Source of the DNA: an uncultured Lachnospiraceae bacterium
Lineage (GTDB): Bacteria; Bacillota; Clostridia; Lachnospirales; Lachnospiraceae
Length of the DNA: 18,274 nucleotides
Direction: 5' to 3'
Assembly (NCBI GenBank): GCA_902766655.1
Contig: CACXEL010000180.1
Coordinates: 1-18,274, forward strand
Shown: positions 6,798-14,800 of the stretch, piece by piece
Position numbering within the stretch: the first letter of the stretch is position 1
Layout: each line of letters opens with the position of its first letter
Notes under the pieces: generated by a model
Told to the model about the DNA's origin: nothing
Databases searched by the model: none
What the model saw: the letters and a program-made list of their open reading frames with translations, nothing else
Position numbers and translations under genes: made by a program

Positions 6798-8072
6798 TTA
6801 CTCCCATCCCTCCTCATTCTGGCCCCTGAGAGGAATCGTCATCCGCCAGATCTTATGGGTGGCCGGGAAGAAGGCTCCCAGTCCCAGGTCCTCCGCCTCC
6901 ACGTCACAGTGGTCCGCGGACACACAGGAGACCGACAGCGCGATCCTGGTCGCCTTGGGCGGCCGTTTGGGAAGACCGGTAAGCGGAAGCTCAACGGAGG
7001 CCTCGTTCATGCCGGCCAGGTCGGTGGTGACAAAGGTGAGTGTGTCACCTTCCGCCAGGAGGAGCTCGCAGCCCGCCGCGCTCTCATACCAGTTGACGCC
7101 GGCGGTGATCAGGGGATAGCGGACAGGTTTTCCGCCGTCCGTCACCTCTATGGCTACATTGGTCTCGATCAGGTCCTCGCTCATGTAGAGCCGGCCGCGC
7201 ATGTTCTGGTTCTCCCTGCGGGCCATGGCTGCATAGCAGGCGCCCTTGACGAAAAGGTTGTCTCCGTAGTAGACCCTGCGCCGGTCCTCCACCAGGAAGG
7301 AGACGGTCTGCTGCATTTTGGCCGGTTCAAAGCTGTTTCCGGCCAGGAGGATGCCCGAATACTCGTCGTCACCCAGGCTGGTGACGGCATACTCGCACAT
7401 TTCCAGGTCCCGGATGGCCTCGTCGCCGGAGAAGGTCAGGCTCCTCGCCGTAGTCAGGCGGACGGTGGAAGGTCTGGCGGCCCGGTCCTCCGTCAGGGCG
7501 TTGAAAGTGACTTCATTTTCCGAGATCCGGAAGAGGCCGATCCGTTTCTTCCAGAAATCCTGGCGCTGGGAGAAGGCGTAATAGTAAAAGCTCTCCATCT
7601 CGTTCTGGAGCAGGATCTGGTCCCGGGAGAAGCCCAGGGAGAGGAAGGCCTTCCTGAGATTCCTGACCAGGTCGCCCGTCAGGTGGGCGCTGGTCACCAT
7701 GATGGCCTCCACGCTCCGCACGATGGAGCTCAGGCCCAGGAGCTTCAGGGATTCCCTGAGAAAGACGGCCAGAAGATCGGCCGGCGAATAGGTCTCCCCG
7801 TCCACCTCCACGCCCTCGGTGCCGAGGGCGATGTCGTAAAGATTGTCGATGCAGATTCCCTTGTCCAGGGTGCCGAAGTAGCGGGCCTCCAGGCCGAAAT
7901 GCCAGTCCGACCTGCCTTTGACCTTCCCGAGGGCCGTGGGAAAGAGAAAGAGGTTGGTGCCCACCTTGGTCGGCACGCAGATCGGCTCGCAGGCTGTTCT
8001 GTCATAGTAGCAGATCTGGGAGCCTTCCCGGTTCAGTTCGAAGCCGATAAGAACGTTGGTCACTTCATTCAT
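6798..8072 (-). CDS. DUF5716-type protein, degenerate Hsp70/actin-like fold
   Basis: 424 aa, no signal peptide. The order of segments follows Hsp70: an N-terminal strand-turn-strand (VLIGFELNREGSQICYYD, 7-24), a strand-helix block like the one before the INEPTAAALAYG motif (IMVTSAHLTGDLVRNLRKAF then QILLQNEMESFYYYAF, 124-167), a strand pair (IGLFRISENEVTFNAL, 178-193), an adenosine-type motif (GILLAGNSFEP, 240-250) and VKGACYAA (275-282). Residues about 305-415 resemble the Hsp70 substrate-binding beta sandwich (LPLTGLPKRPPKATRIALSV). The phosphate-binding DxGTT and DxGGGT loops are absent, so normal ATP hydrolysis is doubtful. Start at 8072 is set by GGAGGAGG 6 nt upstream; it overlaps the DUF5717 stop by 8 nt (ATGAATGA), implying translational coupling. 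The DUF name is from memory; the Hsp70 reading is my inference. Confidence 0.82.
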   Translation of the reverse strand: MNEVTNVLIGFELNREGSQICYYDRTACEPICVPTKVGTNLFLFPTALGKVKGRSDWHFGLEARYFGTLDKGICIDNLYDIALGTEGVEVDGETYSPADLLAVFLRESLKLLGLSSIVRSVEAIMVTSAHLTGDLVRNLRKAFLSLGFSRDQILLQNEMESFYYYAFSQRQDFWKKRIGLFRISENEVTFNALTEDRAARPSTVRLTTARSLTFSGDEAIRDLEMCEYAVTSLGDDEYSGILLAGNSFEPAKMQQTVSFLVEDRRRVYYGDNLFVKGACYAAMARRENQNMRGRLYMSEDLIETNVAIEVTDGGKPVRYPLITAGVNWYESAAGCELLLAEGDTLTFVTTDLAGMNEASVELPLTGLPKRPPKATRIALSVSCVSADHCDVEAEDLGLGAFFPATHKIWRMTIPLRGQNEEGWE

Positions 8073-11000
8073 GGGCGGCCTCCTCCAGTTCAAAGAGCGA
8101 ATCGATCAGGGCGCGGGTGCGGACGTACTGGCCCATACGGTCGCGGAGCTCGTCCGCGCGGCCTTCATTTTTCTCATAGAGCATACGGTTTATGAGCTGA
8201 TAACGGCTGCGGCCATTCATGTCGATGGCGGGCGCCTGGGCGAATGCGACGTTCTGCCGCTCCTCCTCGTCCCCCTGGCGGATGGTCACGTAGTACTCCA
8301 GCACCTCCCCGTAGAAAAGGGTGAACTCGCGCGTGAAAATGCCGTCATAAATCTGGACCATAGGCTCGGAGGCGAACTCCTCCCCCGCGCCGGGACCGGC
8401 CATGCGGTAGTGGAGCGTCACGCCTGCATCCTCCCCGGCCCTCACCTCGACGATGACCTTGTCCTCCAGCTGGTACTGCCGGAGAAAGATGGCCGGCAGG
8501 TCCTGGAGGAAACGGAAGCGGAGCCCCTTCTCGGCGGCGTCCTCCATGAGGACGTCCACCTGGTTCTCCTCCCGGGCGGTCAGCTCCTTCTGTACGGAAT
8601 AATACTTGAGCAGGGCCAGGCGGCAGATGAGGGGCATTTCACGTTCCCGGTCCATCATGCGGGCGAGCTCTGAGGCTGTGTAGGGAGAGACGGTCTTGTC
8701 CGCCAGGAAGGTGGTCTCGGATTCAAAGGCGATGTAGCGGGCCGCCAGCTCATCCCGGCCGGCCACGCGCACATAATACTGAAGGATCTCACCGCCCTCG
8801 GTGGGCACCTGGCGGACAAATAGGGCGCGCTCCAGGATCCGCTCGTCGATGGGGAAGGTCTCCATCTCGAAGCTCCTCGCCCGCCGGCGGACGGCCAGCA
8901 TCTCCTTCAGCGTGGTGTCGGTGTGCTCGACAAGATAGCTCAGCATGTTCTCATCGTACTTGCCAAGGCGGAAAACATGGAGAGCCAGAGCCTGTAGGTC
9001 CGGATTGCCCTCGCCGTCAGCCTTCACCAGGCGGCTGGTCAGCCTCACGAGCAGGTCGGGGGCTATATTTTCAAAGCCGTAGGTGCGGAGCATGTCGAAA
9101 GCTTCCCCGTCGAAGCCGCGGCGGATCAGGACCTCAACGAGGGTCGTCCGGTCGGCCATGGCGAACGCGTCCAGGTCCACGCCCTTCAGGAAGCTGTCCA
9201 GGGCCTCGCTTTCCGCATTGTCCCTGGCGAAGGCCAGGATCCTGGCACGAAGGCCGCTCCTGAATTCATCAGTGAAGGCAGCGGACCTCTCCATGCGGCT
9301 GAAGTATCCCAGGCGGGCTGCGTCGAGCGGCAGGAGGCCGGCGGAGCCGCTGCAGAGCCTGAGCAGAAGACCGGGAGAAGAGGCACCCTTGCCCGCACAG
9401 ACCGGGGCGAGCCGGACGGTGTCCATCAGAGGCTTCACCGAGCAGGATACCCTGGAGGCGCTTCGCCGGCCAAGGGCATCCGCGAAAAGGATCCGGCAGT
9501 CATCGACGTAACAGGGCAGATAGGCTGTCCCGTTGCTCATGGAGACCTTCACTTCACCGTTCAGGGCGTCGTGGCATACGATTGCCTCGCGCGGGGTGGG
9601 GTCGTCCGTATAGATCTGACAGGTAAAGAGGATGTCAGCCAGCTCCCGCACCCGTCCCCGGGCGATCAGGGCGTCCGCAAAGGCCTGGTAAATGACGGCA
9701 TAGTCGGCGTTGATCCTTCCCCGTTCCAGAGAGATGCCGGCGAACTCCTCCATAAGGGACTCGTAGACGCTGTAGGTCGCCGCGTCCGCCTCCCGGTTCC
9801 GGATGATGTTGGCGTAGAGGAGAGCCGTCTTGCTCTCGGAAAGCTCCCCGCCCATGGCGAAATACTTGCGGACAGGCAGCGGCAGGATCCGCTGGTAGTT
9901 GTCCGGCAGGGTCTCGACGTAGAACTCAAAGAGCCGGGTGATGCGGAGGTCATACTCGATGGCCAGAGAGTACCAGCGGTGGTATTCGGGCCTGCCGGGC
10001 TTTCCCTTCACGATGAGCCGGCAGATGGCCAGGACGATATCCGGCCCGGGATAGGCCTCGTAGCAGGCCGTCAGGATCTGATAGGTGCTCTCCCGGAAGG
10101 TCTTTTCGTTGTCTGCAAGGAGGGCCGTACGGAGTGCGATATCCTCCGTCAGCATGCCCTGACGCACGGCAAAGGAAAGCACCTGGCGGGTAAACGGTGT
10201 CAGCCGTCTGAGCCTGGAGGTATCCTGCTGGATCAGCAGAAGGGCCTCCATATAGAGGTAGGGCGAACGGATCCCCCGCTCGAAGGCATCCTCCAGGTAG
10301 AACATTTTCTTGGTCTGGGTCCGGTTCATGTCCGGGTCGATCTGGAGCAGGATCCAGAGGAGCAGGAAGGACTCCTGATTTCTCCCGTACCAGCTCCGGA
10401 TGGTCTCCACGACGCTGAGCCGTCCGTCCGGCGCAAAGCCCGCTATATGGCAGAGGTAGAGGAAGAAAGCCCTGATCTCCATCGGTTGGCTGCGGAAGCT
10501 CCTTGCGGACAGTTCTTCCAGGGCCCGCCTCGTGCCGGCCCTGTCTCCGCTCACCTCCAGCACCCACGCTTCCTTGAGCTCGCACACGAAGGGATCCTCC
10601 CCCATGCGCCTGGCTTCCCCGATCAGGGAGAGGGAATCCGCGGCCCACCGGCCGACCTCGATCCTGCCGGCCAGGTAGTCCATGTGCTTTCTGGCCAGCT
10701 TGACCCGCTGGACGCGGACCAGGTGGGCCAGGTCCACCTTGACCGCCCCGTTCCGGGAGGCGGCGACAGTATACTCTATGGTCTGGTAGAAGGAACGGAG
10801 GATGATCCTTCCGAACCTGCGGCCGCTGCCCAGCTTTTCCTGCTGGACGATATAGGGCAGCTCGAAGACCGAGCCGTTGAAGTCCTCCCCAGTGAGTCTC
10901 CGGCGGTCGACCCGCAGGAAATCACCGTCCACAGTGACGTCTATTTCGAGATTTCCCCAGGTACTCCGCCTGAGGAAGATCTTCTGCTGCATGGAGTAGG

Positions 11001-11619
11001 TGACATTGTAGAAGGACGCGCCGGTCCCTTCCGCGGTCAGCATGACGGGCTCTTTGAGGCCGGCGGCCACCAGGAACTCCTCCATTCTCTGATAGGTGAC
11101 CGGATGGTCCGTGAGACCCCTGTAGAGGGCCGGGATGGAAGGACCTCCCGTCTCCGCCAGCCTGAGAAAGCCGGGGGATGTGAAGAGGCGGTATGCCTCC
11201 TGGTAGTCATTTTTAGCCAGCTCCGTAAAGGCGTAGAGGTCCGCGATGACTCCCTGGGAAGTGTCGGGCTGGACCGGCCGCTTTCTGACCCGGACCGGGA
11301 GCTCATACTCCCCGAGGCTGGAGGAAAAAGTGACCGTTCCCTCCGCCGACTCGCCGGGCATGAGACCGCTTACGTCCACGGTGACGTCCACCTCAGCGGA
11401 AGAGGTGACTATGGACGTTTCCGACACCCGGATGCGGACGTTGTCCGGCACGAGGAGGGTCTTGAAGCGGACACCCTCTGCCGAGCGCACCCTTACCGTG
11501 GCATTGAACAGCCCGTTCTCCCCGGCGCTTCCCTCCAGGAAGGCCGGCTCCAGAATAAGGTCCGATTTCACGCCTTCCTCATAGCTTAAGTCCATGCTGA
11601 TACCAGTCGTTCTGATCAC
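8065..11619 (-). CDS. DUF5717-type large beta/alpha-solenoid protein
   Basis: About 1184 aa, cytoplasmic by lack of signal or membrane helices. N-terminal ~115 residues look like an Ig-like beta sandwich (FNATVRVRSAEGVRF, EGTVTFSSSLGEYELPVRV). After a short helical part comes a second beta module (about 205-300), then a long run of helical pairs (about 305-685 and again about 770-1050) typical of an alpha-solenoid, interrupted near 690-735 by a short beta segment, and near the C-terminus another beta module (about 1055-1130, VEVRAGEDAGVTLHYRM) and a last helix. No catalytic motif seen. I recognise it as the DUF5717 type, which I recall next to DUF5716 in Lachnospiraceae. Start: GTG 11619 lies 8 nt after AGAGGTG; the in-frame GTG at 11628 is only 1 nt from AGAGG and ATG 11595 has no ribosome binding site. 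First gene of the three-gene operon; a scaffold role is inferred. Confidence 0.82.
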   Translation of the reverse strand: MIRTTGISMDLSYEEGVKSDLILEPAFLEGSAGENGLFNATVRVRSAEGVRFKTLLVPDNVRIRVSETSIVTSSAEVDVTVDVSGLMPGESAEGTVTFSSSLGEYELPVRVRKRPVQPDTSQGVIADLYAFTELAKNDYQEAYRLFTSPGFLRLAETGGPSIPALYRGLTDHPVTYQRMEEFLVAAGLKEPVMLTAEGTGASFYNVTYSMQQKIFLRRSTWGNLEIDVTVDGDFLRVDRRRLTGEDFNGSVFELPYIVQQEKLGSGRRFGRIILRSFYQTIEYTVAASRNGAVKVDLAHLVRVQRVKLARKHMDYLAGRIEVGRWAADSLSLIGEARRMGEDPFVCELKEAWVLEVSGDRAGTRRALEELSARSFRSQPMEIRAFFLYLCHIAGFAPDGRLSVVETIRSWYGRNQESFLLLWILLQIDPDMNRTQTKKMFYLEDAFERGIRSPYLYMEALLLIQQDTSRLRRLTPFTRQVLSFAVRQGMLTEDIALRTALLADNEKTFRESTYQILTACYEAYPGPDIVLAICRLIVKGKPGRPEYHRWYSLAIEYDLRITRLFEFYVETLPDNYQRILPLPVRKYFAMGGELSESKTALLYANIIRNREADAATYSVYESLMEEFAGISLERGRINADYAVIYQAFADALIARGRVRELADILFTCQIYTDDPTPREAIVCHDALNGEVKVSMSNGTAYLPCYVDDCRILFADALGRRSASRVSCSVKPLMDTVRLAPVCAGKGASSPGLLLRLCSGSAGLLPLDAARLGYFSRMERSAAFTDEFRSGLRARILAFARDNAESEALDSFLKGVDLDAFAMADRTTLVEVLIRRGFDGEAFDMLRTYGFENIAPDLLVRLTSRLVKADGEGNPDLQALALHVFRLGKYDENMLSYLVEHTDTTLKEMLAVRRRARSFEMETFPIDERILERALFVRQVPTEGGEILQYYVRVAGRDELAARYIAFESETTFLADKTVSPYTASELARMMDREREMPLICRLALLKYYSVQKELTAREENQVDVLMEDAAEKGLRFRFLQDLPAIFLRQYQLEDKVIVEVRAGEDAGVTLHYRMAGPGAGEEFASEPMVQIYDGIFTREFTLFYGEVLEYYVTIRQGDEEERQNVAFAQAPAIDMNGRSRYQLINRMLYEKNEGRADELRDRMGQYVRTRALIDSLFELEEAAHE

Positions 11620-11659
11620 GATCCCCACACCTCTTTATCCAAGTCAACATTTCGGAAAT

Positions 11660-11688
11660 ATTATAGAACAAAAGACCGGTCTTCGCAA
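11660..11688 (-). promoter_or_regulatory. Promoter of the DUF5717-DUF5716-TPR operon
   Basis: On the minus strand, TTGCGA (11683-11688) and a perfect TATAAT (11660-11665) are 17 bp apart. Transcription would begin near 11653, about 35 nt before the chosen GTG start. The -35 box lies in the loop and inner stem of the polC terminator hairpin and the -10 box directly follows its T run, so the two elements overlap. Confidence 0.75.
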
Positions 11689-11704
11689 CTTGAAGCCGGT
11701 CTTT
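11662..11704 (-). terminator. Terminator of polC
   Basis: Stem of 13 bp with one bulged base (11680): arms 11671-11684 and 11692-11704 (AAAGACCGG/CCGGTCTTT plus CTTC/GAAG), 7-nt loop. On the minus strand it is followed by TGTTCTATAAT, so a U-rich tail TTTTGTTCT follows the stem. It sits about 160 nt after the polC stop. In that 3' region a second hairpin is seen (GGCCGCA 11729-11735 / TGCGGCC 11740-11746), without a T run; otherwise the 238-bp gap holds no gene. Confidence 0.75.
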
Positions 11705-11866
11705 CATGGATGAGGGCCTGACGGAACCGGCCGCATGCGTGCGGCCTGTCACCTCGGGCCGGAAAAATGTTTTTTCTGATGTCGCCGGGTGCCCTCGCGC
11801 CCCGTCAGACCAGGTCAATGTGAAAGCCTGCCGGTCTCCGGGTTTTCGTCGGACAACCTCCTTCTG

Positions 11867-14800
11867 TCACACCAGGTCAAAAAGAGAGATCTGGTTGGTC
11901 TCCGGAATGTCGCCCAGGATCCCCAGCCTGTCCATGAGGTCCACCAGGGTCTGGGAGACCTTGGCCCGGCTCTTTAAGTCGTCCTTGGAGAGGAAGGGAC
12001 CGGCCTTGGCGGCCTCCTCGATCTGGGCCGCGACGGACTCGCCCAGGCCGGCGATGGAGTTGATGGAAGGCATTAATTTCCCGTCAAGGATGGAGAAGGC
12101 TGTTGCCTTTGCCCGGTAGAGGTCCAGGCGGTGGAACTCGAAGCCACGGGCGTACATCTCGCGGACGATCATCATGTCCTTGAGCATTTCCTCCTCCTTT
12201 GGGGACTTCTCTTCCTTCTTTGTCACCTCCGCGCAGATTTCCTCCATATATTCCCAGCCCTGGGCCATGATCTCATAGTCGAAGGTGGTCACGCGGATGG
12301 AGAACATGGCAGCGTAGTAGGCCAGCGGATAATTGATCTTGTAGTAGGCGATGCGGAAGGCGTTCATGACGTAGGCCGCCGCGTGGGCCTTGGGGAACAT
12401 ATACTTGCTCCGCTTGCAGGACTCGATATACCAGTCGGGCACGCCGTGCTCCCGCATCTCCGCCTCCTGGTCGGGCTTCAAGCCCTTGCCCTTGCGGACA
12501 GCCTCCATGATCTTGAAGCTGTGCTCCGGCTCCACGCCCCAGGCGATCAGGTTCAGCATGATGTCGTCGCGCGTACAGATGGCCGTGGAAAGGGTGCAGT
12601 CTCCGTTCTGGATAAAGTACTGGGCGTTGCCCAGCCACACGTCGGTCCCGTGGGAGAGGCCGGAGATGCGGATGAGCTCCGAAAAGCTGGCAGGCTTCGT
12701 GTCGCGGAGCATGCCCATGACGAAGTTGGTGCCGAACTCGGGCACGCCGAGAACGCCAAGGTCGACACCCATCTTGTCCGGTGTGACCCCAAGGGCCTCC
12801 GTTCCGGTAAATAAGGACAGCACGCCCGGATCGTCCAGCGGGACCTCCAGGGGATTGGTGCCCGTCAGATCCTCCAGCATGCGGATGATGGTCGGATCAT
12901 CGTGCCCGAGGATATCGAGCTTTAAGAGGTTCCTGTCGATGGAGTGGTAGTCGAAGTGGGTGGTGATGATGTCGGTGGTCATGTCGTTGGCCGGGTGCTG
13001 GCCTGTGGTCCGGCGGACGCCGACGCAGCCCTCAGCCAGACGCGTGAGCTCACAGTCTTTTTTGGAAACGCCCTTGTCCTCGAAGTAGTGCCGTGCCAGG
13101 CCGTAGGCGGTCTTCTCCGCCACCGTGCCGATGGTACCGGCCTTGAAGGTCTGCCCCTTGCCGAAGATGACCTCTGTGTAGGCCTGGGCCACGCCCTGCT
13201 CATCCCCGGAGAAGTTGAGATCGATGTCCGGCTCCTTGTCGCCCTTGAAGCCCAGGAAGGTCTCGAAGGGGATGTCGAAGCCCATCTTTTTGAGCGGCGC
13301 GCCGCAGACCGGGCATGCCCTGTCCGGCATGTCCACGCCGCAGCGGCCGCCGTAGGCCTTGACTTCCTCCGAATCAAAATCCACATAGTGGCATTCTCCG
13401 CAGAGGTAATGCGGCGGCAGCGGGTTGACCTCGGTGATGTTGGACATGGTGGCGGCCAGGGAAGATCCGACGGATCCCCGGGAGCCCACCAGGTAGCCGT
13501 CCTCCCTGGACTTCTGGACCAGGCGCTGGGCGATGATGTACATGACCGCGTAGCCGTTGCCGATGATGGAGTTCAGCTCCTTGTTGAGCCGGTCCATGAC
13601 CTGGTGGGGCACCGGGTCCCCGTAGATCTTTCTGGCTGTGTCATAACACATCTCCCGCAGCTCGACGTCCGAGTTCTCGATGACCGGCGGGCACTTGTCC
13701 GGATGGATGGGGGAGATCTGCTCGATCCAGCCAGCCACCAGGTTCGTATTTTTCACGACCACCTCGAAGGCCTTGTCGGCTCCCAGATAGCTGAATTCCT
13801 CCAGCATCTCCTCCGTGGTGTGAAGGTAGAGGGGCGGCTGCTCCTCGTCCTTGTAGCCGTGTCCCGACTGGATGATGCTCCGGTAGATGGCATCCTCGGG
13901 ATTGAGGAAATGCACGTCGCAGGTGGCCACGCAGGGCTTCCCGAAGTCGTCCGCCAGCTTCACGATCCTTTTGTTGATGGCCCGGATATCGTCGTCGGTC
14001 CGGATCCCCTTGACCTGTTCGCGGACCATGTACTCGTTGTTCCCGACAGGCTGGACCTCCAGGTAGTCGTAGAAATTGACGATCCTGGCGATCTGCGCGG
14101 CCGGCTTGTCGTCCATGAGGGCAATGAAGAGCTCACCTGCCGAGCAGGCCGATCCCAGGATGAGCCCCTCACGGTGTTCGATGAGGAGGGATCTGGGAAT
14201 GCGTGGCCTCTTTTTGAAGTACTTGAGGTGGGACTCGGAGACCAGGGTGTAGAGGTTCCGCCTGCCCTGCTCGTTCTTCGCCAGAAGGATAATGTGGTAG
14301 TAAGGCAGGTTCCGGATCCGCTCCTCGGACACCATGCCGCGGCTGTTCAGCTCGGCGTAGGTGGTGATGCCCTGCCGTTTCATCTCGTCGAGGAGGAGCT
14401 TGTGGATCTCCACCATGGTGAGGGCCCGCTCGCCGGCCCGTTTTGGATCCAGGCAGGGAACCTTGAGAGACTTGGCCAGCTTGTCGAAGCTGCTGCGGCT
14501 GATGTGAGGCATAAGGAAACGCACGCAGGAGGGGATGTCCAGAAGAGTCCGCCTGTCGCCCTCGAAATCAAGGCCGGCCTTTTCGCAGGCCGCCTCCAGG
14601 AAAGCCGCATCCAGCCCGGCGTCGAAGCCCACCAGGGGCAGGCCGTCTATGAAGTCCAGGACCTTGTCCATGACCTCCTCAAGGAGCGGCGCCGATGCCG
14701 TGGCATTGTCCGTGATTCCCGTCTCGCGCTGGAAGGAGTAAGGCAGGGGCTTCTGGTGATTGATGAGGGTCGTGTAGCTGTCCGTTATGTTGCCCTTGAC

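Noticed and set aside
5967..8195. 742-codon plus-strand open frame across the TPR and DUF5716 genes
   Set aside because: It runs antisense through two genes with good starts and coupling, has the same shadow composition, and lies across their junction.
9571..11589. 672-codon plus-strand open frame opposite the DUF5717 gene
   Set aside because: Antisense shadow with no family resemblance and no start signal.
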